A stretch of 64,000 bases of DNA from Arachnopeziza araneosa (Eukaryota > Ascomycota > Leotiomycetes > Helotiales > Arachnopezizaceae). Location: positions 62,001-126,000 of the forward strand of contig QYAI01000046.1 of assembly GCA_003988855.1 (NCBI GenBank), in the 5' to 3' direction. Shown here one piece after another: positions 42,858 to 54,675 of the stretch. Each line of letters opens with the position of its first letter. Position 1 is the stretch's first letter. A program made the translations under genes and the position numbers. The notes under the pieces are model-generated. The model saw only the letters and a list, made by a program, of their open reading frames with translations. It was not told the origin of the DNA and made no database searches.

Positions 42858-44780
42858 TCAATCAGTGCACCTCTCAGTAGGCTCCCTCCACTCCAGTCCC
42901 AACTCCCGAAAGACTTTCTTTTCCTTTGCCAAGAGATCACCCGTCTCGCCCTCCTCCAAATCCACCCAGGTTCCGTCATCCACCCGCCTGATACCACTGC
43001 TATCAAATTTATACCCATGGGTAGCGGTGCAATAGCTTCTCAGATCCCGCTCAAACATGGTTGCGCCGGACCAGCCAATCACCGCACAGCCAGCCGTTTT
43101 CCAAGGGCTGATGATGATATCAACTCTGCGATGAGGGTTTGGGTTCTTAGCATCGGGGTCCGCCTTGAGATCAGCTTCCTTGGTAGGCCAATCCGGATCT
43201 TGCCAAACGCATAGGCATTTATCTAAAGTATCGAAACCACTTTTCTTCTCCCGAGGGCCGGTTCCCCTCCATTTCAGTGTGGTTTGGCCTCGCTCGCTGT
43301 TCTTGATGGAATTCTTGAGTGTATGAGTGATATACTGGTGATCTTCCAAATCTGCAGTCAGGTCGCTGACAAAGTTCAAGGTAGCTTCTTCATCAGGGTG
43401 GCTCAATATAACATCCACGTCTCCCGAGTTTGCCTTGCCTCTTCGGTAACCGCCGCAGATAACCATTTGAAATCCATCTCTGATCTTGTTTGCGTGACTG
43501 AGGACGATTTGGCCAATGCTCTCTACCTCTACTCGAGGCATGCGAAGTTGAAACTCGTCGTAGAATTTAACCCCAATCTGTTGGTTTCTGGTGAGGGTGT
43601 CCCATCCCTTCTCAATCACATCATCTAGATCTTTCCACCCTTTATGCAAGAACGCCCGGGCACTTGTCTCAGCGACATCGAAGATCTCATAGAATACGTT
43701 CAAGATTTTCATGTCTTCACTCGCTTCTATCTCACCGATTTCTGTGATGTGACCTGTATCCTTCCATTGCTGCCAGATTTTGGCAAATTTGGGTCCGAGG
43801 TTTGGGAGGCCCTGAATTTCGTTCGTCGATGTTATCGTATAGGGATATGCAGCGATGGTAGCAATGCCCTTAGAGTAACTCAGGTTTCCAGTTTTATCTC
43901 CAGTTAGACGACGTGCTTTTCTAATGATCCGAAGCTGGTCAAGAAAATCATCATTCGGGCCATTTGCTGGAGTAGGCCGCTGGCAGCTGTACTTTGTATG
44001 TAAGTATTCTGGTATGGGGGGAATATCTATGTCGTGCTCGGTAGTTGACTGGTGTAGAAGGTGAGCTGGGTGGCTCTGGAATTGCGAATTATGAGTTCGG
44101 CCTTGAGAGCCTCTCGATTTGTGACGAATGAAGCGCTTCTCATCTCGAGGAGGCGTGTCAGCTCTCGCGCGTGAGGGAATTTCTTTAGTTGGGAGAATCG
44201 TAGGCTTTGGGACCACCTTTGGCCTTTTTGTGGAAGAAACGATTCTGCCTTTATAGACAAGATAGGCTGTCATGGGGAGGACTCTGCCAGCTTTGACAGA
44301 ATCGAGATACCATTCGTACTTCAAAACCTTGATGGTACTCATAGTAGATGTAACTCTCGTATCTGTTACGACTTTAGCAGATGACTTCCGCGTGGGCGTT
44401 TTCCTCTTTCGCAAGTTGTCGCCTTCGTTCTCGGATTCCGTGCTCTCATCCAAAGCGATTACTCCTTTCCCATGATTCTGGCCATCAGCTACCATCTGTC
44501 TCTTTCTAGGTGACTCTGTTTCATTCTGTGCATAAGCATCATCATTTTCAGACTCTATGCCAGCCGTAACATCCTCTGTGTCTACTCCCAGCTTGCGCAG
44601 CTCTAGTGCAGCCCGGGATTTATTGTAGATTTTTCCGATCACAACATCAGCTTCTTTAAGAGTGAAGACTAGACTCTTCCCGGCATCAATCTGTTTCTCC
44701 AACTCAAAAAGGCGGCCAGGTTCCTTCGCAAAGTTCCATGATAACAAGTAGATTGAAGGGAAGCGGAGAGCCATGATCAT
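42858..44780 (-). CDS. pol4: Family X DNA polymerase (Pol4-like)
   Basis: A single exon of 640 residues. Family X polymerases fill short gaps in non-homologous end joining and base excision repair; yeast has one, Pol4. An N-terminal BRCT domain appears split: the first half is at about residues 5-60 (IYLLSWNF, ADVVIGKI), then an acidic Lys/Ser-rich insert (about 70-145), then KYEWYLDSVKAGRVLPMTAY (about 154-173). The catalytic part runs from about 278 (FLDQLRIIRKARRLTGDKTG). It includes the helix-hairpin-helix EIQGLPNLGPKFAKIWQQW, the nucleotide-binding GGYRRGKANSGDVDVI (Asp454 and Asp456 as metal ligands) and RRVDIIISPW (third Asp, about 553). All three catalytic Asp are present. Two in-frame ATGs (44780 and 44774) are possible starts. 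Confidence 0.95.
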   Translation of the reverse strand: MIMALRFPSIYLLSWNFAKEPGRLFELEKQIDAGKSLVFTLKEADVVIGKIYNKSRAALELRKLGVDTEDVTAGIESENDDAYAQNETESPRKRQMVADGQNHGKGVIALDESTESENEGDNLRKRKTPTRKSSAKVVTDTRVTSTMSTIKVLKYEWYLDSVKAGRVLPMTAYLVYKGRIVSSTKRPKVVPKPTILPTKEIPSRARADTPPRDEKRFIRHKSRGSQGRTHNSQFQSHPAHLLHQSTTEHDIDIPPIPEYLHTKYSCQRPTPANGPNDDFLDQLRIIRKARRLTGDKTGNLSYSKGIATIAAYPYTITSTNEIQGLPNLGPKFAKIWQQWKDTGHITEIGEIEASEDMKILNVFYEIFDVAETSARAFLHKGWKDLDDVIEKGWDTLTRNQQIGVKFYDEFQLRMPRVEVESIGQIVLSHANKIRDGFQMVICGGYRRGKANSGDVDVILSHPDEEATLNFVSDLTADLEDHQYITHTLKNSIKNSERGQTTLKWRGTGPREKKSGFDTLDKCLCVWQDPDWPTKEADLKADPDAKNPNPHRRVDIIISPWKTAGCAVIGWSGATMFERDLRSYCTATHGYKFDSSGIRRVDDGTWVDLEEGETGDLLAKEKKVFRELGLEWREPTERCTD

Positions 44781-45201
44781 GGTGAGGGTATGCTGCTTTG
44801 AAGATGAAAGTTTAGGAAAACCATTGCGATTATAGTAGAAACACTGGTCCTAATTCGAGTATATTCGTTGTTTATAAAACTGAGAGAAAGCTGAGGATAT
44901 TCGAAGACTCTATGGCGACAACAAGTGGTTTGAATATCGACGTCAGCCTAGTCCAATCCAAAGTCAAGGATAAGCCCCACTATGTGGCGCCAATTTAGTT
45001 CTTCTTTCATCCATTCCACAATTATGTTAGAAAGTAGTTTGTGAGATAGCGTATTTTCTACACATCTATAATAATTTACGCTGTTGCTGAAGCCATGCGG
45101 AGATATTTGATATCTCGTAACGCTAGGCTCACCGCAGTGAGAGTCCGCAAACGCCAAATCTACTACCAACCATGCAATGCGGCAAGAAAATGCGAATCTC
45201 C
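44781..45201. other. Short intergenic region
   Basis: Promoter side of the polymerase gene and 3' flank of the TFIIE alpha gene; no feature recognised. Confidence 0.5.
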
Positions 45202-46646
45202 TTAGACATCCTCGAACTCCATGTCTTCTTCGCTCTCATCTTCTTCTGCTTTCACTACCGGTTCCTCGATCCGAACCTTTTTAGTTGGTCTACTGTCCTC
45301 GTTTGGTGTGCCAGGGCCTGTTACCGGGCTGGTCGCACCTGTACTTGTTCCACTCGCAGATGCACTTCCGTGTCTCTTCAAGACGCCAGCCAAGGCATTT
45401 CCAGCTTGGGCTGGGGTGGATTTGAGATCTCCAGCAGAGCTGGAAGGTGTAGCTATACCAGAACCTGTACCTGCTGGAACAACATCCTCAAAATCTTCCT
45501 CTTCGTCATCATCTGTTTCATATTCTTCGTCGTGCTCCCGCTCAGCTTCCTTGGCTTGTTCTGCTTTGAGACGTGCAAAGTACTCGTCCATCTCAGCGCC
45601 GTCACCGTTCATTGATGGAGTATCAAGATCAATATTTTTCTTGTCGGGATCAAGAGCGTGAGAAGATGACAGAGTTGGCTGGTTTGTGAATTTGACCTGC
45701 TCGCCTGTGATAGTACTATGAGTAAAATGGACCGGCATGGCATTTTGTAAAGCAATCTTCTCTTTCCGAGCTTGTTCAGCGGCAAGGTCAGCTTCTGTTG
45801 GGCCATCTGACGTTGTCAAAGTAACCGAAATTGATGTAGGGCCGGTGTTTGCTAATCCTCTGACTGCAGTAGGTTTGGAAATAGAAGAATCCATTGGAGC
45901 AGTCTCGCTCGCAGGATTTGTATCATCTCGGACAACTTCTAGTCGAGATAGCATAGCTTGATCGAACTTGTTCTCAGGTATAACCACTTCATCGATTTTC
46001 GGCAATAAATCGGTTATGAATCTGAACTGTGCGTGATATTTGGTGGACTGCTCATGGCCCCCGCGATTGTTGTCAGGATCATGTGTAAGTGGAAAACCGC
46101 ATTTGTGGCACAGGAATCCCTTTGCAACATCCCAACGATCTAACACTTCAATTTGGGTCCATTCAGACTTGCACCTGCTGCAGAACCACTCTTTACGTTC
46201 ATCCTGGGGAATGGTGTTACCCTGAACATTCTTATTCATAAGATAGACTCGCCATTTGATCGCATCAATGGTAGCTCGGTAGTCGATATAGTAATAAGTC
46301 CTGTTCATCAGACGTTGCTGATCGCCTTTTTGTTCTGCACGAGTGTGTCTTCATAGGCAAATTAGAAGCATACACATATCAGGCATAAGCAGGACCTACA
46401 CCGCGAGAAAGCGATCCTCCCTCAGACGCCCACATAGCTTGTGAAGCTCTTTCGTGTTCATTCCCATCAAGTATGCTAGGTCATCATCGCGCACACTGTT
46501 AGAGATTTTAGCATGGCTACTAAAAAGCGGACTGCCTATTAGAAGACGTACGCTGAATGAATGATCAGCGCATCGATGACGAGGATGTGTTTTGTGTCGT
46601 AGAAAGAGCGCATACAAGAGCGCACGAGGCTCTGAGCGAGCTCCAT
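45202..46646 (-). CDS. tfa1: Transcription initiation factor TFIIE subunit alpha
   Basis: Large subunit of TFIIE, which recruits TFIIH to the RNA polymerase II preinitiation complex. Three exons: 46646-46552, 46495-46400, 46348-45202; introns of 56 and 51 nt; 445 residues. The winged-helix N-terminus (LVRSCMRSFYDTKHILVIDA, DDLAYLMGMNTKELHKLCGR and REDRFLAVHTRAEQKGDQQR) is assembled across the first two introns, and RLMNRTYYYIDYRATIDAIK follows. The zinc ribbon is FCSRCKSEW at about 118-126 with FLCHKCGFPL about 20 residues later. The C-terminal half is acidic (EYETDDDEEEDFEDVV) and ends DESEEDMEFEDV, as in yeast Tfa1. Its start faces PUS1 across about 500 bp. Confidence 0.95.
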
Positions 46647-47153
46647 AGTGATGTGTTTCTTGAGGAGACTCGGAAGTCGAGAAGTCAAGAAGTATCGTGA
46701 GAATTCTTGAAGAAGAAGCGGTTGATGGCAGAGGGGAAGTATCGGTGCCGGAGATGAAGGAGATGGAGGGGTGAAGGTGAATTGGGGTGGGCGAAGGTGA
46801 CGGCAAAGTCGAAGCGGTGGAAAGGGCCAAATCGTAGGACCTCAAAAAGGAAAGTAGACACCCATTATTCACACCAGACAGCGACTGCGTCGGATACGTG
46901 AATGAAGGCTTTGATGTATTGGTGAGATCGACTCGGCGGTAATTCGATATAAGGACTGATGTTGGGTGGAGACGACGAGCGACGTAAATTGCGCTTCAGG
47001 GCATGGAGTCAGTGCCGCAAGGCTGAGCTAGAACCGATCCGGACCTGACTAGCGTCGAGCCAACCCCACTGAATTTCGAGATTTCTCGAGGCTGTAGAGG
47101 CCAACCCTCAATTCTGCGTCGAGGATTATGAATGTCCTACAACAACTATCTAA
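46647..47153. promoter_or_regulatory. Divergent promoter region of tfa1 and pus1
   Basis: About 500 bp between two divergent housekeeping start codons. No TATA box near either; no specific site is recognised. Confidence 0.4.
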
Positions 47154-49179
47154 ATGGCAGATAACGCTCCCACGCATGAGTCGAGTAGTAAGGGAGGTAG
47201 CAGGGAGGCCAATGGCGATGCTGGCAAACAATCAAACTCGAGAGGTCGTGGCAAGGATAGAAGCTTTGGTGGTGGCCGCGGACAAGGAAGGGATCAGAGT
47301 AGAGGCAGAGGAGGTCGGAAAGGCTTTGGCTCAAAGCGTCACGGCGATCACAATTCAAGGGGAGAGATGGGTCGAGGAGAGTTCTATAGGTCAGCTTCAA
47401 CGAATCTACAAATTGTGCCGACTAACATAACTAAAAAGTCGCGGAGGTTTAGACAAGCGCAAAAGAAATGACGAAGAACAAACTGCTAAACGTCGTAAAT
47501 TTGAAGAGGGAACTCAGGATGCAGCATCTTCGAATGTCTTTTCTAAGGAAGAGATTCAGGATGAAGCTCGAAAACCGAAACGTAAAGTTGCCGTCATGAT
47601 TGGCTACGCAGGAACCGGTTATAAGGGCATGCAAATTAATGCCCAGGAGAAAACTATTGAAGGAGATATCTTCAAAGCATTCGTCGCAGCTGGGGCAATT
47701 TCGAAAGCAAATGCGGATGACTCGAAAAAGTCATCATTAGTGCGCTGTGCGAGGACGGATAAAGGCGTTCATGCGGCTGGTAACGTCATATCATTGAAGC
47801 TCATTGTAGAGGATCCAGATATAGTGAAGACTATCAACGAGAACCTCCCTCCTCAGATTCGTGTCTGGGGATTTGAGCGAACGAATGGAGCTTTCAGTTG
47901 CTACCAGGCTTGTGATTCTAGGTGGTACGAATACCTGATTCCAACCTACTCATTTCTTCCTCCCCATCCGCAGAGCTTTCTTGGAAAGCGGTTGGAAGAG
48001 TCTGCTGAGAAAGAAGGAATCTATGAGACATACAAGTCTTTACAGCAGGATGTTGCTTTGTTTTGGACATCGGCAGAAGAAACATTCGTAACGCCAATCC
48101 TCGACAAGTTGGAACCAGAACTGAGAGAGCAGGTTGTGGCAGCCATTCATAAAGAGGAAACCGAACAGCTAGCTGAGTCGAAAGAATCAGGAGTCAATAA
48201 AGAGGCAAAATTGGGAGAGAAGAAAGAGCCGGATGCTGTCGAAGCTGGCGTGGAATTCATGATGGAAGACCCAAGCACCGAAGCAGATGAGGCAGCTGCT
48301 TCGATCGAAGATGTGGCAACAGACACAATCCCACCTAAGTTAGACGAAGTAGCAGAAACAGTAGTCGACACCAGGGCTTTATCCTCAACGCAGCCAACAA
48401 GAATATTAACTCCTCTAGAGACTGCTGTCAAAGAAGTCAAAGCCGCATATATTACTGCTAAAAAGGCTTATCGAATCTCCGACTTCCGTCGAAAAAGAGT
48501 CGAGGAAGTATTACAATGCTATATCGGTACTCGTAATTTCCACAACTACACAATACAAAAGAGTTACTCGGACCCATCAGCTAAGAGAGTTATCCGCTCC
48601 TTCAAGGTTGGTCCAGATCCTATTTACATTAACGACACAGAATGGCTCTCTCTTAAAGTCCATGGCCAGTCTTTCATGATGCACCAAATCAGGAAAATGG
48701 TTGCTATGGCAGCACTTGTTGTACGATGCGGCTCTCGTTTACAAGTCATTTCAGACAGTTACAGCTCACAGAGAATCAGCATCCCCAAGGCTCCTGGTTT
48801 AGGACTTTTGTTAGAGAGACCGGTTTTCGATAGTTATAACGACCGAGCTGTCAAAGAATTCTCAAAAGAAAAGATCGATTTTGATAAATATGAGAAGGAG
48901 ATGAATGAATTTAAGCAAAGGGAGATTTATGATAGAATATTCCGAGAGGAGGAGAAGGATCATCAGTAGGTTGCTATGCCAATCTTAGGACGACGACTAA
49001 CTCCTTTTAGGTTTCATGCTTTCTTCCATCATGTCGACCATCATCGCGATGTATTTTTCCTCTGGGTTACTGCTTCTGGGATTGCAGCTTCAAAAGGTGG
49101 CCGAGCGAAAGGAGAGTTGAAACGAATCAAGGATGAGAGTGATGAAGAAGAAGTTGATGTGAATGGTGAGGAGGGGTGA
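47154..49179 (+). CDS. pus1: tRNA pseudouridine synthase PUS1
   Basis: TruA-family synthase that modifies several tRNA positions and U2 snRNA in the nucleus. Three exons: 47154-47389, 47439-48965, 49011-49179; introns of 49 and 45 nt; 643 residues. The N-terminus is Arg/Gly-rich (nuclear, RNA-binding character), followed by a basic KRKRN and KRRK stretch. The catalytic block VRCARTDKGVHAAGNVISLK holds the nucleophilic Asp at about 186. CDSRWYEYLIPTYSF and, after an acidic insert, GTRNFHNYTIQKSYSDPSAK and VHGQSFMMHQIRKMVAMAAL follow. The last intron matters: read unspliced, the frame hits TAG at 48967. Spliced, it continues FHAFFHHVDHHRDVFFLWVT and an acidic tail, matching the family end. Confidence 0.95.
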
Positions 49180-50159
49180 ACATCCAGGTCGTAAATTCCT
49201 CTTCCCGCCATGCATGTGCGGGTTTAGGATAGATACTTGGTCCAGGAGCGAGCTTTCCCCTGAGTCAATCCAAACTCGCGTTCCAAAGTTCAACACCTCC
49301 ATGATCCTATTGACAATGAGTAAATAGCTGATCCTTTCTTCGCCATATAGAAGAGAGGAGTTCCCCTTCTGTGGATCTCCTCGTTCCCAGAGCCTTTTCT
49401 CGGATACTCACGTGATACAAAATCACTGCCTCGGCTGTCCGAAGGCCGTGATCTTCCGACCCTGAGCCGGAGTCAAAGTTGCCCCGCAAAATCACAAGCT
49501 TCACTCAGGTTAGACGTCACTTGGTCGTTGAAAATCACAACATCAGAAGCCATCCGATGCATCCAAAGCAAAAGATACAGGTGATTAACTCACGACCACT
49601 CCATTGTTGTCCTGGGTTACTTATGATTGTTTTTCTTTCCTCTCTCTGTTGCTCAAAGGGTTTCAATGGGGCAGGAAGAAAGGGATTCTCGATTCAATCC
49701 CATCTGCCTCCGTTGCGCCGAGTCACGGCACCGGTACTCTCTTGACCACGCGCTGGTCTTTCTCTGGCCCACCGGGACAAGCCAGAGCAAACCAATCCCC
49801 TTCCATTGCTCCTCCTTACCGCTATGTCCCTTCTGACTTCCAGGGGAATGAATGACTCGCTCCACAAGGCTTTCCTGAACCGCGGATCAATATTCATCTG
49901 GGGAAAGCTGAAATATATCCCGGGCTTCAATTTCTTCGTTCCATTTCTCTCCTATTTTTCATATCTTTCTTCTACTCTTCTGAATCATCTTATGTTCATC
50001 TTGCAAAACTATATGGAAGTCCACCGACCCCGTTCCTTTTCAATATCGTGTGGTTGCAGCAAGGGATAGCTCCCCTAAAAATACACCCAAGGTCAATTGA
50101 TCCTCGGCATCAGAACACACATCTAAGAGACAAATCTCATTTTCTCAATACCTCTCAAA
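49180..50159. other. Intergenic region upstream of the carrier gene
   Basis: About 1 kb. Overlapping frames at 49479-49930 on both strands have no motif. The last 200 bp are pyrimidine-rich, consistent with a promoter and leader. Confidence 0.5.
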
Positions 50160-51338
50160 ATGCCTCCAACAAACGGAAATGGAAATGGAAATGGCAAAAA
50201 GCCCGCCTCCGTAGCCACAAACTTGATAGGTAAGTTATCTTCCTCTTCCTCTTCCCCGGCTCTATTCTCCTCTCTTCTCAAAACACAATTAATACCTCCC
50301 AGCCGGCGGAGCAGCAGGTATGATGGAAGCACTTGTCTGCCACCCCCTCGACACCATAAAAGTGCGTATGCAACTCTCCCGACGAGCGCGGGCACCAGGC
50401 GCCAAAAAACGGGGCTTCGTAGCCACGGGGGCTGAGATTGTAAAAAGAGAGACGCCATTAGGGTTATACAAGGGCCTGGGAGCTGTAATAACGGGTATCG
50501 TGCCCAAGATGGCTATTCGATTTACGAGTTTTGAGGCGTACAAGAAGATGATGGCAGATAAGGAGACGGGGAACGTAAGCGGAAGGGCGATATTCCTTGG
50601 TGAGTTTATCTATCTCTTCTCTGATACCTGGTTTGGGATTTATTGAAAATAATGCTAATACTTTCCCAGCCGGTCTCGCAGCAGGAGTTACCGAAGCAGT
50701 CGCTGTCGTAACGCCCATGGAAGTGATCAAAATCCGGCTCCAAGCCCAACACCACAGCATGGCAGACCCATTGGACATACCCAAATACCGCAATGCCGCA
50801 CACGCGCTCTACACTGTCTTGAAAGAAGAAGGATTTGGGGCCTTGTATCGCGGGGTATCGCTCACCGCTTTGCGCCAGGGCACGAACCAAGCAGTCAATT
50901 TCACCGCTTATACCGAGTTTAAGGAGTTGTTGCAGAAATGGCAACCAGAGTATAAGGATTGTCCGCTTCCGAGTTATCAGACTACATTGATTGGGTTGAT
51001 TTCCGGGGCCATGGGGCCGCTCAGTAATGCACCTATCGATACAATTAAGACGAGGTTGCAGAAGACACCGGGGATGCCAGGGGAGACAGCTGTCAGTAGG
51101 ATTACGGCTATTGCTAAGGATATGTTTAAGTGAGTGATGATTTGAGAAGACACAGGTTAATATCTATGCTGACTTTGATAATAGGAGAGAGGGGTTTCAC
51201 GCTTTTTACAAGGGCATCACGCCTCGAATAATGCGTGTAGCGCCTGGACAAGCAGTAACCTTTACAGTGTACGAGTACTTGAAGGAGAAGCTAGAACATA
51301 GCACAGTCCCGATTGTTGGAGGAAAATACGAGGAATGA
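50160..51338 (+). CDS. sfc1: Mitochondrial succinate/fumarate carrier (Sfc1/Acr1-like)
   Basis: Inner-membrane carrier that exchanges cytosolic succinate for fumarate, needed for growth on acetate or ethanol through gluconeogenesis. Four exons: 50160-50229, 50303-50599, 50670-51129, 51185-51338; introns of 73, 70 and 55 nt; 326 residues, the usual carrier size. The three mitochondrial-carrier signatures are present: HPLDTIKVRMQ, TPMEVIKIRLQ and APIDTIKTRLQ, each in a two-span repeat. Flanking blocks such as LGLYKGLGAVITGIVPKMAI, RGVSLTALRQGTNQAVNFTA and GITPRIMRVAPGQAVTFTVY fit the Sfc1 subgroup. Two introns fall at equivalent places, just before AGGAAG and AGLAAG at the start of repeats 1 and 2, which suggests ancient repeat symmetry. 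Confidence 0.94.
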
Positions 51339-51553
51339 AGAGATTTAGAGAGCAAAGCTCATGCAAGGTAGAAAGCATCAGTATTTCATGGTTGGAAAGT
51401 TACCTGAGTTGAAACGGGCGTTGCATTGTCGGTTTTGATTTTGAATATTGGTCTATACGGCCAAATTTCAGTCTCGCATTGATACAGGAGCATATTACAG
51501 CATAATATCCCGTAATAAAACTTTATTGTCACTGATGTCCTCGGTTAGACCAT

Positions 51554-52639
51554 CTATCTTCTGCCAGGTCGTCTCGGCCTTTCAAATGCCTTCTTCGCTT
51601 CAACTTTTGGATGTAAGTCGGAATCGATACTTTCCTCATCGATATCACTTGGGTTGCTCTCCTCGATCTTTTTCTCGATCTTCAGACCTGCCTCGGTCTC
51701 CGCTAGCTGTTGAGCAGATCGTGAGGAGGCTGCATAGAGCATGCGTTCCTTGATTTTAGACCCCGAAGGACAGGTGTAGATGAACAGGATTGGAGAAGAT
51801 GATGTTCCATTGTAATCATGAGAATATCGGTAGAAGGAGTAGCGCGGTTCGGTAGCTGAGATGGTTGATGAGAGTGAGGAGATTGGTGTTTGGCTGCTAG
51901 AGGCTAGTTCCATTGTCTCGGTTGCAATGTTGATTTTCTGCTTTACTCAGTAACACACCGCGTTGATATAAAAACTGACTTACCAACTGCACCAAGTTAT
52001 CTTCACTCTCATCGCTCAATCTTTTCAGTGCGTCCAATGCGTCGTTAGTTACCGGCATACTAACACCGCTACTGACATGGCTCCTCCTCTCGGCACTCCC
52101 TCTTCCCTCCTCAGCCTCCTTTCTTTTCACATCGCCTAAAGTCTGTTCTTCTTCTGTCAATGGTGCATCTAGTTTAACATGTTTATCATGCTTCACAAAT
52201 CCCTCAGGTGTCAACTCCTCCTTAGTCGTTGCGAATATCGTCTCTCGGAAACGCTCAATACCTAACTCGCGGACCAGAGTTAGTCGTGTAGAAGCAAACA
52301 GCATCTTCTGGCGGACTGGAGCAGAGTCAGGGACGTAGGTAATAGCGACGAAAGGTGCGGTTTCGCCGAGTTCGTAACGCCGGAGGATGATATAGAGAGC
52401 TACATTGGGTTGGAGGTGAGGTGTGAGCAGAGACAGATCGTCAGAAAACGAGGAGCTCGCGGATTTCAAGACCGCATTTGGTTTGAGGGATTCTTTCTCG
52501 ATGGTGCAGAGAAGACCCCGTTGCTCTGGAGACGTGGTGAGCGTTTTGAAAGCTGTTTGAAGCTCTTGGGAGGCTGCAAAAGATATTAGAGAGCAGCTTG
52601 GAACGGAGAGAATTAGTAACCTGTTATCCCTGACTGCAT
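51554..52639 (-). CDS. twf1: Twinfilin
   Basis: Actin-monomer-binding protein with two ADF/cofilin domains that regulates filament turnover at cortical patches. Three exons: 52639-52621 (19 nt), 52573-51984 and 51937-51554; introns of 47 and 46 nt; 330 residues, the normal length. The N-terminal ADF-H domain begins MQSGITASQELQTAFKTL and includes VAITYVPDSAPVRQKMLFAS and TRLTLVRELG. A linker (about 140-200) is acidic and Lys-rich. The second ADF-H domain includes RYSFYRYSHDYNGTSSSPIL, FIYTCPSGSKIKERMLYAAS and ends in a basic tail (FERPRRPGRR) as in other twinfilins. The start is divergent from MED22, with 225 bp between the ATGs. Confidence 0.94.
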
Positions 52640-52864
52640 TTTGAGATATGCTATGTGCACCAAAGTTTTTCGCGTCTTACAACGAATATTGATATTGTTG
52701 ATCGAGGAGGGAGTTTTAAATCAGTCTGATGTTGGATGGCGGGGCACATCGAGTTTGATGCAGGACAAGTGTCTGTGCGGCGGGGACCTCAACGCCAGCT
52801 CAACTTTGCGCTTTCCCTCTCGCTGCTCACCAACATCTATACCATCATTCACTCATTCTTAACC

Positions 52865-53435
52865 ATGGAAGGTGCCCAGCGCACCACCCGTAGCCTTATA
52901 GGTATGCCCTTCGTAAAGTTCCATCTTCTTTCCAGCCATTCAACGTCTGAGCCAAAACCACAATGGCACTGAACAAGCCAATCGTATTGACTCCTTTGGA
53001 TGCCGGTGTCGCTCTCGACGCTGTTGCTAAGCCCAAGCTTCCAAAGACTAATTTCTTCAAAGATCGGAAAGAGCGTGCTGTCGCCGAGCTCCTCACTCGA
53101 TTCAAGAACCTCGTTTCTTTAGCTGCGATGCCCGTCGAGGAGGGGGCTACAAAGGAGGTCGCTGCTGCGCAAGCCTTTCAGATGGAAATCGAAAGTGCTG
53201 CTCTGGTACACATTTCAAGCTCCTTTCCGAAGTCATAAGCTGACCGAAGTTCTAGGTCCGCGCTTCGGAAGATCTTCTCAAGTTGACGCGCGAGCTGAAA
53301 GAACTGTGGCTCTTTGGACCACTAAGAGGCATTGGAGAAGGTGAGGGCGAGGGAAAGATCGACGAAGACTCGACCAAGGTTGGGGAGTTGGTGGATGCTA
53401 TCTTGAAACGCCATACGGACGAAATTGCTACTTGA
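52865..53435 (+). CDS. med22: Mediator subunit MED22 (Srb6)
   Basis: Head-module subunit of the Mediator coactivator. Three exons: 52865-52901, 53063-53205, 53256-53435; introns of 161 and 50 nt; 119 residues. The spliced start (MEGAQRTTRSLIDRKERAVA) matches fungal Med22, followed by ELLTRFKNLVSLAAMP, FQMEIESAALVRASEDLLKL and TRELKELWLFGPL, the family's coiled-coil block. The tail ends VGELVDAILKRHTDEIAT. The first intron is long for this locus; within it an ATG at 52963 opens an in-frame alternative start (MALNKPIVLTPLDAG), so retention of this intron could yield a longer N-terminal variant. Family similarity favours the spliced form. Confidence 0.85.
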
Positions 53436-54675
53436 AGATGTTCTTGGTCCATTGATGTCTAGGGGGAAAGTACTGGTTAGTACCGAAGGCATTCTCTCGG
53501 CGTTGGTAATTTGGATTTGATACCCGGCTGAAGCCACAATCGATTGAACTGCTAGTCCATGCTGGAGACATGGTTGGTCCATGAGGTTGAATCCTTTTAT
53601 TGTGTGCTTGTGCGTTTGAATCATCAGTAGGTAAATGGTTCATTTATCAAGATCTACCGATGAAAGTTCAGGACTCTTGGGGCAGAGCCCGCGGTCAAGT
53701 AGGGCAAATCTCTACAATGTGTCTCATGAGACTGGAAGACAGGTCCTGCTGCCTTCCCGTGCTCTCGAACAGCGCATAATAGCCATTTGTCGAAGAGCAA
53801 AAAGTCCAGTCCCATTCCTCAGGTGAAATTAGGCGAAGAATGCGTAAAATCAAAAACAAACTGCCCAGAACCCCGACGGCGAATTCACAATATGAATCCG
53901 AATGACTTTAGATCGGGTTCTCGAGAAGAGTATTGGCCAGTTCCTGCTTCTCTTCATTCGTGACCCAGGATGCACAAATCCGGTTCATTCATTTTTCATG
54001 ATGCTAGAACTCTGCACACATTTCCAATGCAGATTACCCCAAGAATGCAGACGACGGTTTCACAGTTTCGTGCGCTTTCTCTTTTTCTGGCAGTGCCTTT
54101 GTTTTAGGGTACTACTGTACGTGAAAGCTTTGGGCGTAGACTTCAGGGACGCTAGGAAGAGTTCAAATGCAGTCATCATGGCAAACGTACGTACAAATCT
54201 CAGCTGAGAAGTCGTCGAAATAAAGATTGATGGGACCGGGAAGACCCAGGGCGGCCTCGTATCGCTTTGGGAACGGCGGTGTTGTTGGCAGTGCGTGGGG
54301 CATTTGTTTTGGGTGTGATCCTTCCCATCACCGCCGGCGCCGCTTTCTTCCCTTTTTGGGAGAGAGAATAATACAACGTAGGAGCTAAGATTCAAGGAAC
54401 AATCAGCCTTGCGCCACTCTCCACGCTTCGCCCTCACATTGGCCGCCAACCGCGTCGCTTCACGTCAAGATTCATGATGAAAGGTATGCGCCGCTGGCCA
54501 TTCGTTTCCAATTGAAGCCGCGATAAGGAGTGCTGATCATTGCTGTGCCGCCGTCATGCTACATCTAACTTAAGACCTAACACCAAGGACACGATCATGA
54601 GAATTGCAATTGAAAGTCCCAGCTCCCCTGCTCTCCATCTCACAGAGCCAAAGATGCGTTGAGCCACCTCGAGTC
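53436..54675. other. Intergenic region, nothing recognised
   Basis: About 1.2 kb upstream of the LtrA-like gene. Small frames on both strands (for example 54060-54449 -) have no motif. Confidence 0.5.

Noticed and set aside
54604..54675. N-terminal extension of the LtrA-like protein
   Set aside because: The upstream frame begins with TTG and has no ATG; the ATG at 54676 is the first usable start.
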